A DNA stretch of 64,000 nt, from NCBI GenBank assembly GCA_036346355.1, contig CM070569.1, forward strand, positions 42,324,276 to 42,388,275, read 5' to 3'. Within the stretch, counting starts at the first letter, position 1. Each line of letters opens with the position of its first letter. Position numbers and translations under genes: made by a program. Source of the stretch: Rhipidocladum racemiflorum. Its lineage: Eukaryota; Streptophyta; Magnoliopsida; Poales; Poaceae. Of this stretch, positions 1 to 11,046 are shown piece by piece. The notes below the pieces were generated by a model, which saw only the letters and a list, made by a program, of their open reading frames with translations, was not told the origin of the DNA and made no database searches.

Positions 1-840
1 AGATGTAGGTCCTGCATATCAATGAAGATTATCAATATTATAATTCTAACGGCTGTGAGTATCGGCAATCATAACACCATTACAAGATACAGAGACTACG
101 ACGAGAAAGATAAAGAAGTTAAGTATGTTCATCGACTAAAGGACTTGGTAGTTGTTTATCTATAATCTTTAATGTAAAAATTGGGTGCTCATGTATTGTG
201 TCTAAATTATCAATATAAAATCACAGTTTTTTTTTTTAAAAAAAACTATGAAAAAACAAAGGAAGAAAAGAAACGGGGTTGAAAAGAAACAGAGAAGCTA
301 GTAGCACAACCATAGCTGTCGGCGGCACACGATTTCCACGCCCGCGCCGCAAGCACCACCTAGTACCAGTACCAGACACTCTGCTCCACTAAACGGCGAC
401 AATAACTCGGGCGTTGCCTGACAGCGGCGTAGCGCCGGCCTAGCCATTTCCACGGGCCACCCAACAGCATGATGGCACCGGAGTCCGGAACCGGGAGGTG
501 CCAACCTGCAGCGGTTGACGACTGAGCTGAAATGCCAACGACGTCCCGCCGGAGTTCACCAGAGTGCTGCTCCACTTTATTCCTCTCGCGACCTAGAAAG
601 CAGGGCCCAAAACCGCTGCAGCGAGTGGCGCCCCCGCGAGCCAAATGAAACAGCCGCGCCCGACTCGTGCGCGATGACGGTATCCCGCGAGAGCCAAGCG
701 CCAAGAATCTCCCGTTAGCTCCGTGCTCCATCGCAAGCCGCAAACAACACCGCGCGCGCGACAGCGAGACGGGTCGGCAACGTTCGTTTTGCACCCTTTT
801 TGCTAGGCGGCCGGTGCAGAGTGCAACCGTCGTCTCGGCG
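1..840. other. Upstream flank of first RING gene, no gene seen
   Basis: The first 300 bases are AT-rich with a T/A homopolymer near 228-246 and show no recognisable gene. From about 300 to 840 the sequence becomes GC-rich, as expected for the promoter and leader of the downstream single-exon RING gene. Several long open frames here on both strands have GC-driven, low-complexity translations and resemble no family, so they are not called. Confidence 0.5.
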
Positions 841-1269
841 ATGCCGACCGCCGTGGATGGCGTCGCTGTGGCGAGGGTCTTCTTGGGCCGCGAGTACGAC
901 GGCTTGGCCCTCGTGCTCGTCGTCCTCTCCCTCGCCGTCTTCCTCCTCCGGTACGCCGTGGTGCTCTACGCGAGCCACCTGGTTGCCAGACTGAGCGTCC
1001 TTCACGCGGCAGTCGTGAGCGACGGCAGCGCCCCGGGCCTCGACGGCGCCGCCATTGCGCGGCTGCCATGCTTCGTGCTCGTGCGCCGCGGGGGCGGAGA
1101 CGACGGCGACGCCACGGCGGATTACTGCGCGGTGTGTCTGGGTGCCGTCGAGGAAGGGGAGATGGTGCGGGCGCTCCCCTGCTGCCGGCACGCCTTCCAC
1201 GCGCGGTGCGTCGATGCCTGGCTGCGCCTGCGGCCGACGTGCCCAGTGTGCCGGGGGACTTGCCGGTGA
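841..1269 (+). CDS. ATL-type RING-H2 E3 ubiquitin ligase
   Basis: A 142-residue protein encoded in one exon. The ATG at 841 is chosen because it puts the family's usual order at the N terminus: a short lead, one transmembrane segment (about residues 21-43), a GLD-like motif (GLDGAAI, about 66-72), then the RING. An open frame continues upstream to 667, but those residues look like leader sequence. The RING-H2 finger has C96, C99, C115, H117, H120, C123, C134 and C137, with the W and P positions typical of ATL proteins. Members of this family are membrane-anchored and transfer ubiquitin from E2 enzymes, often in stress and defence signalling. The protein ends five residues after the last zinc ligand, so it has no C-terminal tail. 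The substrate cannot be inferred. Confidence 0.88.
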   Translation: MPTAVDGVAVARVFLGREYDGLALVLVVLSLAVFLLRYAVVLYASHLVARLSVLHAAVVSDGSAPGLDGAAIARLPCFVLVRRGGGDDGDATADYCAVCLGAVEEGEMVRALPCCRHAFHARCVDAWLRLRPTCPVCRGTCR

Positions 1270-1452
1270 CACCGACGGGCACGGGGCGTAGGGGAGTACT
1301 TCAGCTCAAGACCACTAGTGAGTCGTTCTTGGGATGAGATTGTGTTCGTTTGGTGCTAGGTCCTTAATCTCACTCATTTTGACCACTGGTTTCTTCTCTG
1401 TATTTTCTTGTTCATGGTAACGAACAAAATCTGATGTACACACCATTGCACT

Positions 1453-3300
1453 TAGGTGCGTTTGGTATACATAATTTCATAATTCTCTAAAATTTAATAT
1501 TCTCCTCAATCTAATTAATGGTAAATACATTACCAGTAATATAAGATTCCAACCTTTGGTATGTTTGGAAGAGACTACACAATGGTCTCTCTAATAGTTT
1601 TTAAACATGTCATAACTCGAATCAAAACGTTCACAAATTTAAATAACATAATTTAAAATTTCAGATCTTAAAGGTTAATATTTATATTTTAAAATGAACT
1701 AAAATTTTGAATTTTACTAGTAAATTTCTCACAATTTAAATTTGCAACATTCAAAATTTCAATTATTATGATTCAATAGCTCAAATTTTGGATTTTTTAT
1801 ATTTTAAATTTTGATTTTTGGAAGTTAAATTACAAAAATTGACTAAAATTTTGAATTTTACTAGTAAACTTCTCACAATTTAAATTTGCAACATTCAAAA
1901 TTTCAATTATTATGATTCAAAAGCTCAAATTTTGGATTTTTATATTTTAATATTTGAGTTTTGGAAGTTAAATTACAAGAATTGAAAAGTCTAAAATTCA
2001 AAATTGAAACATAGAAAATTTGAATTTAAATTATCGGAACTTAAATTTTTGAAATCCAAAATTCAAAATTTTAAATTGTAAGCATCTAAATTAAAAAAAT
2101 GGAATTTTGAAATCCAAACATGAAATTTTGAATTTTAAAATTTAAATTGTCCAAATTTAAGATTCCAAAATTTAATGTTTTTGATATTTTAAAATTCATA
2201 TTTTGAATAAAATTATTTTTGAATTTTGGATTTTGAATTCTTGAAGTTCAATTTTGATGGTGACAAATTAAATCAAATGATAAAAGTGTAATAGCAAATA
2301 TCAGTTCAGGTGCGTTTGGTACGCATAATTTCACACTCCCCTGTAATATAATATTCCCCTCAATCTGATTATAGGTCAACACATTAGAACAATATAAGAT
2401 TTTAAATTTTGGTTGGTTGGAATGAATCAACAAAATCGTCTTTGTAGTAGTTCAAGCATTTCATAATTCGAACCAACAAGTCCAAAAATTAAAATTATAC
2501 GATTTAAAATTTCAAACCCTGAAGATTAACATTTATAAATTTAAAATTTAAAACAAAAAATTTGAATTTTACAGCTTAAATTCTCACAATTTAAAATTGC
2601 AACATTCAAAATTTCAATTCTAAAGCTTCAAAACTTCAAATTTTGGATTTTTGATATTTCAAAATTTTAAATTTGGAATTTAAATTTTGGATTTTTGACA
2701 TTTTTTAATTTAACATTTGAACTCTAAATTTATTGAAATTTAAATTCTTGATATTAGAATTTTTTAAATTCTAAATTTTAAATACTAAAATTACAAATTT
2801 GAAAAATGGAATTTTGAAAGCCAAATGTGAAATTTTGAATCTTGAATTTAAGATTTCTTGAATTTAAGATTTTAAAATGCAGGATTCAAAATTTGATATT
2901 TTGGTTTCAAAATTCATATTTTGAAAAAGTTTTAAATTTTGGGTTTTGAATTCTTGAAGTTGAAATTTTGACTATCACAAATTAAAGAAAATGATAAATG
3001 CTCAATAGCAAATATTCCTTTCCCTTGGTAATCTAAGGTAGACACCGTTTTCTATGGGAAATAGATTCCTAAGGTAACCTTCGATTCTTTAGTTAGATTA
3101 CTGGTTGCTTTACCAAGGAAGGTAACCTCATAGGATTCCATCAACCCAAAAGACCCTTAGTAATCTAAGATAGACACTCTTTTCTACGGGAAACATATTG
3201 CTGGAATTGATAGTAATCTGGTTCTCAAAGTAATCTTGGATTCCTGGTTGTTTTAACAAACAAGGTAATCTCGTAAGATTCCACCAAACATACGCACCCT
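1453..3300. mobile_element. AT-rich element with TIR-like ends and internal duplication
   Basis: The left edge reads AGGTGCGTTTGGTATAC (from about 1454). The right edge is its near inverse, CCAAACATACGCACCCT (about 3284-3300). A second copy of the left end begins at about 2309 (AGGTGCGTTTGGTACGC), so the left part is duplicated over about 855 bp. The body is extremely AT-rich, built from variants of AAATTTTGAATTT, with no coding potential. Near the right end a motif (AATCTAAGRTAGACAC) is repeated at about 3031 and 3159. No clean target duplication was found, so the class is left open: a non-autonomous DNA transposon is likely. Confidence 0.5.
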
Positions 3301-3309
3301 AGGTAGATC

Positions 3310-3640
3310 CTAAGCAGAGTTGGTCAAAAAAGGCGAAACTGTTGAGTTATTTTTTTCGAGAACATGCAATTGCGTGCCTTGCGTACGGGCAAAAACGGAA
3401 TGGAAAGTTTCTGACCATTCTGCAGAAAAACGAAAACAGAAGCCCTTTTTTGGAAATGGAAACGGAAAATACCGGTACGGAAATAGAAACGGAAATATTT
3501 TATCGAAAACGGAAATGGGAACGGGAGAGCCAATTCCGACGAAAATGGAAACGAAAATTCCGTATAAGTAAAACTGAAAACTAAAAACGGAAATGAGCCA
3601 GAAAGAGAAATGGACTTGGCCCAAAAATGAGAAGGGAGAG
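3310..3640. repeat. GGAAAC/GGAAAT-rich block, hAT-like subterminal repeat
   Basis: From about 3400 to 3600 the + strand is dominated by irregular repeats of GGAAACGGAAAT and ACGGAAA. Arrays of this type occur near the ends of plant hAT elements, and I infer a decayed hAT remnant. No terminal repeats or target duplication were found. Open frames on both strands are by-products of the low complexity. Confidence 0.35.
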
Positions 3641-4389
3641 TTAATATTTATTTTAAAATTAAAATAATTTCATAAATACAAATAGTTTTATATAAAATAT
3701 TAAATAGAGTTCAAAAATTCATAAAAAAATTCTCAAAAATATTTTGAACCTAGAAAAAATATTTTCAGCATAATTTTATTTTTTATTTTTCTATAAATAA
3801 ATTAATTTTATATATAAAAAAATAGCAAAATGATATTTATAAACTCCAGAAAATCCAAGATAAATTTCAGAAAATCATAAATAAACATCGAACAATAATA
3901 TACAAATTTAAGAGTGTTAAACCTTTGTAGTTGGTGGAGCAAGAGGATATCCATGATAATTATATAGATGAGTACAAGATAGTCTGATATGGGAGACAAA
4001 AACTTCACCCTTAGCTTGTTCGTGGGGAATTGATTATCATAGTGATTTTAAATGACCTCCCACATGACACAGCAAGAAAGAACACCAAAGAACAATCCTT
4101 CGAATAAACAACAACACGATCTACAAGGATCTTTCTTCTTTCAAGCACAAAGATCGATTTTTTGTAAAAACTGAAAAGAAGAGATTGTAGATTTTCTAGA
4201 TGATTGGGATATTATCTAGAAGATTTTTCCAGCAATCTTTCATCCTTGACAAAAAAAAACCAAAATCACTTAGAAAGAGGGGAGGCAAATCCAAAGTGCA
4301 ATAAGCGAAAATGCAATGAGTAACAGAAATTTCAGAATATAGAAGAAATTTAAACTTGCATTGCTTTGAGATAGGTTTGCAAAGCCACA
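3641..4389. other. Repeat-derived DNA around the retrotransposon, no gene
   Basis: AT-rich sequence to about 4010, then moderately complex sequence. The segment 4020-4389, read together with the sequence after 11925, is the pre-insertion target of the retrotransposon. On the - strand the downstream part contains a TATAAG-type motif in an LTR-like context (near 12010), so the target may itself have been an older LTR. No coding region is seen. Confidence 0.35.
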
Positions 4390-4394
4390 CTACC

Positions 4395-5267
4395 TGATGG
4401 GCACGGCGGCCCGATCTTCCGATAGGTGGGGGTAAGTCGATTGGTGGAGACTCGATGTTAACGATCCGGCTTCCGATCAGAACCGATCCGAACCCTGCAA
4501 TCGCTACACCACGGCTCCGATGGTTATCAACCACGTGCAAACACGGTTGACCTCACCAAGAAGGCTTATCCTTGCATGCGAATCGAGAACACAAGCAAGA
4601 ACGTAGAAGAAGCAATCTAAAATTGCGAATTATATTAAGCACACGAGTTGGGGTTTCACAAATCGAAGATCGGTGAAAAACTGACAGAGTGTCTAGTCGA
4701 AATCTAAGCAAAACCCACCAACGAAAGCGGCGGCTATAGGATATATGGCTAGGGGGCGTGTGGGGGAAACCCTAGGGTTGTGTGCGGCTTGAGGGGGGCG
4801 CACACAACCTGGGCTTGGCCCACACACGCTTACAAGGCCCAAAAACAGCCCAAAACAGGAATTTCTTGCATTGTTTTGATGATTCCTGCCAACTCATGAT
4901 GAATCTAGAGCTGAGACCAGATTAATTGGAAATAGCTCGTCATTATGTTTCTAACAAGCACAAGAACGCCTCCATTGGACTCCGTATGAGAAAGTTATGC
5001 CCGTTTTAGTGAGGTGTTGTCCGCTAACTCCGAATTGAACTTGGAGTCTGAATTGTGGATGTCTTGGCCTTCGGATTGACTTGGCGTGCTTCTCCCATGT
5101 TCCTAAGCAGTAAGACATCACAAATATTTAGTAGCATCCCATCCTCAATTATATTATTGTAATGAATAGCGAGAAACGAGCTCATCTCATGATTTAATTG
5201 ACGTGCACGAGCTCTAGTCACAGGACCATGATGTATGCGTGTATCCAAAGGAGTGATGTCCTCATCA
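4395..5267 (-). repeat. 3' LTR of the CRM-like element
   Basis: About 95% identical by eye to 11047-11920. On the element strand it starts TGATGAGGACATC directly after a polypurine tract and ends GTGCCCATCA, followed by the CTACC duplication. The first 244 bases of this LTR also encode the last 80 residues of the integrase reading frame. Confidence 0.93.
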
Positions 5268-6298
5268 TCCTCCCCCTCTTGAATTGGAGTCGTCCTCGAC
5301 TCAAGCTCATTCTCTTCTCCCACATACGGATTTAAATCTGAAACGTTAAATGTGGGTCTAACTCCAAAGTATGCAGGCAACTCAAGTTTATATGCATCAT
5401 CATTAATCTTTTCAAGTATTTTAAAAGGACCATCAGCTCTAGGCATTAATTTGGACTTTCTCAAATCTAGAAACCTATCTTTTCTCAAATGTAACCAAAC
5501 AAGATCACCTGGTTCGAAGGATAAATGTTTCCTACCCTGGCTATCAGCAAGTCTATACTTTTCAGTCATCTTTTCTATGTTTTCTTTAGTTGTTTCATGC
5601 ATTTTCAAAATGAGTTCAGCACGCTTTTTTGTATCTAAATTTACCTTTTCAGAAGTAGGCAAGGGCAAAAGGTCAATTGCAGCACGAGGATTAAACCCAT
5701 ACACTACCTGAAATAGACTTACCTTGGTGGTGGAGTGTATCGATCGATTGTAGGCGAACTCAACATGTGGTAGACACTCTTCCCACATCTTCAAATTTTT
5801 CTTTAAAACAGCCCGCAACATGGTGGATAATGTGCGATTAACGACCTCGGTTTGGCCGTCAGTTTGGGGATGACATGTAGTAGAAAATTGCAACTTCATC
5901 CCCAATTTGTTCCAAAGTGATCTCCAAAAATGGCTCAAAAACTTTGCATCACTATCTGAGACAATAGTATTAGGCACTCCATGAAGGCGAACGATTCCCC
6001 TGAAAAATAAATCAACTATGTTTGTAGCATCATCGCTCTTGTGACAAGGTATAAAATATGCCATTTTAGAAAAACGATCCACGACTACAAATATGATATC
6101 CCTCCCCCTCTCTATCCTAGATAACCCTAAAACAAAATCCATAGAAATATCCTCCCAAGGTATACTAGGAATAGGAAGAAGCATGTAAAGACCATGTGGA
6201 TTTAAGCGGAACTTAGCTTTATTGCAAGTAGTGCAGTGTGACACATAGCGCTCAACATCGCGTCTCATCTTTGGCCAAAAGAAGTGGCCGGCTAGCAC
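5024..6298 (-). CDS. Integrase region of gypsy polyprotein (open fragment)
   Basis: The longest open part of pol, 424 codons. It has the C-x2-C half of the zinc-binding domain (C22, C25), the catalytic core with D54 (MDFVLG), D115 (VSDSD, where the family usually has SDRD) and E151 (DGQTE), and a GPY/F-like module (DGPF at about 289-292). The start methionine is internal to the domain, and a stop just upstream separates it from the histidine half of the zinc finger, so this is not a natural protein start. From residue 344 the frame is encoded by the 3' LTR. The tail has the GPVTRARARQLN motif common in grass gypsy elements. As a separate frame it is unlikely to be functional. Confidence 0.85.
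   Translation of the reverse strand: MLAGHFFWPKMRRDVERYVSHCTTCNKAKFRLNPHGLYMLLPIPSIPWEDISMDFVLGLSRIERGRDIIFVVVDRFSKMAYFIPCHKSDDATNIVDLFFRGIVRLHGVPNTIVSDSDAKFLSHFWRSLWNKLGMKLQFSTTCHPQTDGQTEVVNRTLSTMLRAVLKKNLKMWEECLPHVEFAYNRSIHSTTKVSLFQVVYGFNPRAAIDLLPLPTSEKVNLDTKKRAELILKMHETTKENIEKMTEKYRLADSQGRKHLSFEPGDLVWLHLRKDRFLDLRKSKLMPRADGPFKILEKINDDAYKLELPAYFGVRPTFNVSDLNPYVGEENELESRTTPIQEGEDDEDITPLDTRIHHGPVTRARARQLNHEMSSFLAIHYNNIIEDGMLLNICDVLLLRNMGEARQVNPKAKTSTIQTPSSIRS
5268..5281 (-). promoter_or_regulatory. Polypurine tract
   Basis: On the - strand AAGAGGGGGAGGA runs directly into the 3' LTR start TGATGA, the normal position for plus-strand priming. It lies inside the integrase reading frame and encodes residues around 340-344, so the tract is both primer and coding sequence. 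Confidence 0.88.
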
Positions 6299-6299
6299 A

Positions 6300-6886
6300 T
6301 CTTCAGTCTTCTTCGCTCCAAAAATATGCCATCAATCCTCCTCCATGCGCCTCCTGCAACAACAAAAGACGAACGGAGCTAGTTGGAAGCATAGCTTGTT
6401 AGCACGATAGAGCAAGCCATCATTCAAAACATATTTGTTCTATGTTTTCCCTTCCTTACAATGTTCATGCACTTCCTTAAAGTCCAAATCAGTAGCATAT
6501 AAATCCTTAATAGTCTCTAAGCCAAAAATCTTATGATCAAGTTGAGATAACACGGTGTAACGTCTAGAAAGTGCATCAGCAATCACATTGTCCTTTCCTT
6601 TCTTATGTTTTATGATGTATGGAAAAGACTCAATATATTCTACCCATCAGCAATCACCTTTTTGAATTAGCACGCCTCCTACTCCAATCCTACTAGCATC
6701 ACATTCTATCTCAAAAGTCTTACCGAAATCGGGGAGTTGGAGTAATGGAGCATGGGTGAGCTTTTCTTTTAACAAATTGAATGCCTTTTCTTGTGCCGGT
6801 CCCCATGTGAAAGCTACTCCTTTCTTTGTCAACTCATTCAGCGGAGTGGCAATGGTGCTGAAACCCCGAACAAAACGTCGATAGAA
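6300..6886 (-). pseudogene. RNase H and connection region, internally deleted
   Basis: Downstream of the reverse transcriptase stop, the frame resumes with the usual RT-RNase H connection (start near 6886) and the first RNase H acidic motif, ECDAS, near 6700. At about 6648 the sequence jumps from a point after the GGVLIQKG motif to the end of RNase H (VEYIESFPY, then the ADALSRR motif), so most of the central RNase H is missing. The junction carries 13 bases identical to a site 71 bp away (6574-6586 and 6645-6657). Further stops follow toward the integrase zinc finger. Confidence 0.8.
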
Positions 6887-7738
6887 TCATGCAAGACCAT
6901 GAAAGCTTCTCACCTTGGTGACAGTCTGAGGGGTCGGCCAGCTCTTTATGGCTTCAATTTTTGCATCATCTACTTCAATTCCCTGTGGAATAACAACATA
7001 GCTAAGAAAAGAGACTCGATCGGTGCAAAAGGCGCACTTCTCAAGGTTACCAAACAAACGTGCATCTCTCAAAGCATTAAAAACAGTACGCAGTTGTTCC
7101 ACATGTTCTTCATGAGACTTGCTATATATCAAGATATCATCGAAGTAGACCACCACAAATTTACCAATGAAAGCACGTAAAACTTCGTTCATCAAACGCA
7201 TGAAAGTGCTAGGAGCGTTAGTTAATCCAAAAGGCATAACTAACCACTCATACAAGCCGAACTTAGTCTTAAATGCTATTTTCCACTCGTCGCCCAATTT
7301 CATTCTAATTTGGTGGTATCCACTACGCAAGTCAACCTTTGAGAAAATAATAGAACCACTCAATTCATCAATCATGTCGTCTAACCTAGGGATAGGATGA
7401 CGATACCTTATTGTTATATTATTAATGGCTCTACAATCCACACACATACGCCAACTACCGTCTTTCTTAGAAACCAAAAGAACAGGAACGGCACATGGAC
7501 TAAGGCTTTGTCGTACGTACCCTCGGTCCAAAAGCTCTTGGACTTGTCGCTGAATCTCCTTGGTCTCCTTCGGATTTATCCTATATGCAGCATGGTTTGG
7601 CAAAGTCGCTCCCGGGATCAAGTCGATTTGGTGCTCAATACCTCGAATTGGTGGCAACCCCGGGGGTATCTCAACTGGGAACACATCCTCATACTCCTGC
7701 AAAAGGTTAGTGACAGCAGGAGGCAAAGAGCTAGACAT
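6887..7738 (-). pseudogene. Reverse transcriptase domain, gypsy type, with terminal stop
   Basis: A 283-codon open stretch holding most of the RT domain. KVDLRSGYHQI carries the first catalytic aspartate (D136), GLTNAPSTFM follows, and YFDD (198-201) holds the catalytic pair. The frame begins at an internal methionine; the region 7739-7935 upstream carries stops that separate it from the protease. It ends at a premature stop in the conserved FHGLA motif, where the frame should continue into the connection domain. The core residues look intact, so the loss of function comes from chain breaks rather than active-site change. Confidence 0.87.
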
Positions 7739-7935
7739 ATCATGAAAGGAAAATAAAGCTTATTTGCATATCAACGCATAGCATGGTGCATCACTCTCAT
7801 TAATTTCAGCAAGATCAGTTTTTGTAGCAAGCATAACACCACCCTTCAATTTAATTCCCTCGGACCTAGAACTAGGTTCTTTCTTGTCTTTCTTAGGTGG
7901 GAAAATATTTTTAGCCACTTGCTGATTTTCAGATT

Positions 7936-8415
7936 CTAACGCACTCCCTTTCTCTCATTTTCAACCCTCTCTTTGTCGCATTGCACAATTTCAGCAGGGG
8001 TCATAGGTAGCAAAGTGATTTTCTTCCCTTTGTGCATAAGAGTGTATTTGTTACTTCTACCATGATGAATTGCATTAGTATCAAATTCCCATGGACGGCC
8101 TAACAAAAGTGAACATGCTTGCATAGGCACTACATCAAAATCAGCAAAATCATGGTATGTTCCAATGGAAAATTGCACTCTCGCAGTTTGTGTTACCTTC
8201 ACCTTACTGCTATTATTGAACCATTGAATATGGTAGGGATGAGGGTGTGCACGGGTGGTCAAGCAAAGCTTCTCGACCAGATCTGAACTCACCAAGTTAT
8301 TGCAGCTTCCACCATCAATTACGACATGAACACGACGGTCCTTGACGATGAGGTACATTTGAAACAAATTGTGGCGTTGCAGCTTGTCTGCTTGCTCCAT
8401 TTGAGCGCTCAACAC
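7936..8415 (-). pseudogene. Aspartic protease (retropepsin-like) region
   Basis: A 159-codon open fragment. The segment VHVVIDGGSCNNLVS matches the flap-proximal active site of plant gypsy proteases, with DGGS where retroviral enzymes have DTG or DSG; DxGS forms occur in plant gypsy families. The later SLLLGRPWEFD motif corresponds to the conserved protease C-terminal region. A stop upstream at about 8416 and stops downstream at about 7936 isolate it from gag and RT. Confidence 0.75.
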
Positions 8416-9740
8416 TCATTGCACAATGATTGTCCTATAATTCTCGGTGGCAGCGGTCCCTAAAATCTCCACATCATCGTCGTCCGTCTCATGGTCATCA
8501 TTATTATCTGCAAGATTAGCTGCAAAAGCATTTTCATCCTCAACATCACTAGCACTAATGTACCCACCTTCGTCTATTGCAATGTACACTCGACGACTTG
8601 GACAATCCTTCATGACATGGCCCATTCCTTGCATCGGTGGCACACAATTCCAGTTGTACGATCCGTGGAAGCAACCGACGAAGAGCTCTTTGCTGGCACC
8701 TGCACATGGTTAGATTTGATCACCTCGGGTGCACATGAGGGTGATGGTGCTGCTGAACGCGCCCTACTTGTGGAGGGGGCAGCAGGCCAAGTGGTGGAAG
8801 GGAGGGTTGTTTGGGCTTTCCCCAGCGTCGATCTTGGCGCCGTTACACCACCAAAGTTGCTCTTTGTCCTTTGTTGTCTTCCCTGCAATTCTTTTTCTAC
8901 CAACATAGCAAGCTGGAACAATTTATTGATGTCATTGTATTCTTTGTAATCAATTATGTCCTGAATTTCACATCGTAACCCCCCATAAAAACGAGCCATC
9001 TTATCTTCTCCATCCTCAAACACCTCACAACGCAACATGCATATTTGTAGCTCTTGATAGTATTCCTCTACAGGTCTATTACCTTGATTCAAGCGTTGCA
9101 ATTTCTTACGTAAATCACGTTTGTAAGAAGGGGGAACAAATCTACTACGCATAGCTCGCTTTAATCTATCCCATGTATCAGGTTGTAAGCCAGAATTTAC
9201 TACTTCATTCCACCAAATGATAGCAAAGTTCTTGAATTCACTAGTAGCTTGTCTGACTCTATGTACTTCAGGAACTAGATGGGAGTTAAATTTTTGCTCA
9301 ACAGTTATTTCTCAGTTTAAATAAGCTTCAGCATCATATGTATCAGAAAAAGATGGTATGGTAAATTTAACTTTAGAAAAAGGATCATCATTGCAGTGAT
9401 TAAAGTTATTACCTCCCATACCTTGACGGTTGTGATTTAGGCGTCGTTGTTGCCGTACATCTTGTGCAGCGATGCGAGCGGCGAAAGCATTGCGGTCCTC
9501 TCCATCCACATCATCTCCCACGATAGACTCTTCTTGATCTTCCATTCTGCGAGCTCCATTGAGAGGTGGCTGTCTCTCAAAATTATCCATCCTAGTGAGA
9601 AGATTGGCAATGCTTCGCTCTATCCTCTTCAATCTTTGATCATTATCTTGACCGATCCTTGCAATGTTTGCATTGATGTCATTTAGCGTGTTGTTAAGCT
9701 CGTGCCGAGTAACACACTCATCTCCTTCCACACCTGCCAT
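8416..9740 (-). pseudogene. Gag region with stop codon and frameshift
   Basis: The gag start ATG is at 9740 (MAGVEGDE). The frame is open for 142 codons, then ends at a stop at about 9312 where the family usually has tryptophan. Gag homology resumes past it, including an open stretch 9152-8610 with the RFVPPSYKRDL and EEYYQEL motifs typical of grass gypsy capsid. A frameshift near 8640 splits the zinc knuckle: the first cysteines (CHRC) lie in one frame, and GHVMKDC in the next (8643-8416). The element therefore cannot make a full nucleocapsid. Confidence 0.85.
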
Positions 9741-11031
9741 GGTTATTCAAAAGAAAAGGAAACAAAGATAACACAGTACTATTATCCCTATCAACTACTA
9801 GGTGGTGGAAGATGGATTCACTCACCCTCAAGCGTCTTACCACGCTCTTACAAGTGTTCTTACCAATGCAGCAAGAAGGTGCAACCGGTGGCTGGTTCGT
9901 GAAAGTGTGAGTATAGCATGAGTGAGGCGATTGCAAGGTAGGACCGGAACTGATAAGAAGTATGTGGAGCTTGGAAGGCAATGTCAGGTAGCAAAGGAAT
10001 AAGCAATATCAAAAACAGAATAGCAAAGCTGAATAAATGTCCAAAGTACTTGTCACAATTGCTGGCCTAACCCTGTTCCTAGAACTAGTTCAACCAAGCT
10101 AGGGATATACTGCAGTACAAAGGACTCAAAAAATGCAAGCAATTCTGTTTTTTCTTCTTCTATTTCTCTCTTTTGCTTCTTCTCTTTCTCTTCTCGATTT
10201 TTTTTTGCCGGTTTGGCTCTTTCTCTCCTCTTAATTTTTTTTAATTTTTTTCTTCTATCACAAAGGTATACCTATTAACTCAGAAAAGAAACAAAAATCT
10301 CACAATTGGAGCAACAGACGACAGTAAACAGATACCCGAAAGAATTGACAAAAATGATACAGCAAACTTTTGGGGGCCAAAACTCTGTCTTAGAAGCTTT
10401 TTTGAGGGTCTAAAAATGCACAGGTCTAAAGACGTGTGAAAATTTTAGGTGCGCGTCGTCGTTCCCTTCGAAACAAAAAAAAGTAGACCCAAATCGGAGT
10501 TCGTATACAAAAGTTATGACCGTTTTAGTGAACCCTGCGCAATCTGGAATTGCTCACGACTTTACTTCTTTCTTCCAGTTAGGGCTAGTATAGGAATAGG
10601 TTTGCAGATGAAAGAGGGTGGCCAACGGTGCAGGGCAATTGATACAAGGCGGCTCGCGACCTATCTAGGGTTTGCAGGACAGAAAATATAATGCAGGGCG
10701 ATGGCAAGGACCAAACCGAGTAGAACTCAATTCGGTTCTAGGGTTGGCGGTGGTGGGGGAGCAAACCGCGCAAGACAAGAACTAGGGCAACGGAAAGGGA
10801 TAACCAAAACTAGGATCACGATCTCTAACCAGCAACAAGACGTTGACACTAGACACAAATTCAATAAAGCAAACTGAAAACAAAAATTGCAATGGCCCAA
10901 GGGGTTGTAGGACAATGAATCGGTGACGAACAGATCATGAACAAATTTTTGTAGGGCTAATTTTCTGATCTCTAGGTCGATGGAAACAGTAAAAGATGGG
11001 GGGAAACTAGGGTTACCTACTGGGCAACCTG
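9741..11031 (-). other. Untranslated leader of the retrotransposon
   Basis: About 1.3 kb between the primer-binding site and gag. It contains a pyrimidine-rich run on the + strand (about 10146-10255, purine-rich in the element RNA). No conserved coding segment is seen. Packaging and dimerisation signals would be expected in this leader but none can be identified by eye. Confidence 0.7.
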
Positions 11032-11044
11032 GGCTTTGATACCA
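11032..11044 (-). promoter_or_regulatory. Primer-binding site, initiator tRNA-Met
   Basis: Read on the - strand the sequence is TGGTATCAAAGCC, complementary to the 3' end of plant initiator tRNA-Met with one mismatch (canonical TGGTATCAGAGCC). It sits two bases inside the 5' LTR end, the normal place for priming minus-strand DNA synthesis. Confidence 0.9.
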
Positions 11045-11046
11045 CT

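Noticed and set aside
360..794. 144-codon - strand open frame upstream of the first RING gene
   Set aside because: GC-rich upstream DNA; the translation is compositionally driven with no family resemblance and would lie in the gene's own promoter.
715..1282. Long - strand open frames opposite the first RING gene
   Set aside because: Shadows of a GC-rich exon; the + strand RING-H2 finger is decisive.
3310..3624. Open frames on both strands over the GGAAAC block
   Set aside because: Low-complexity repeat gives open frames on both strands; no domain.
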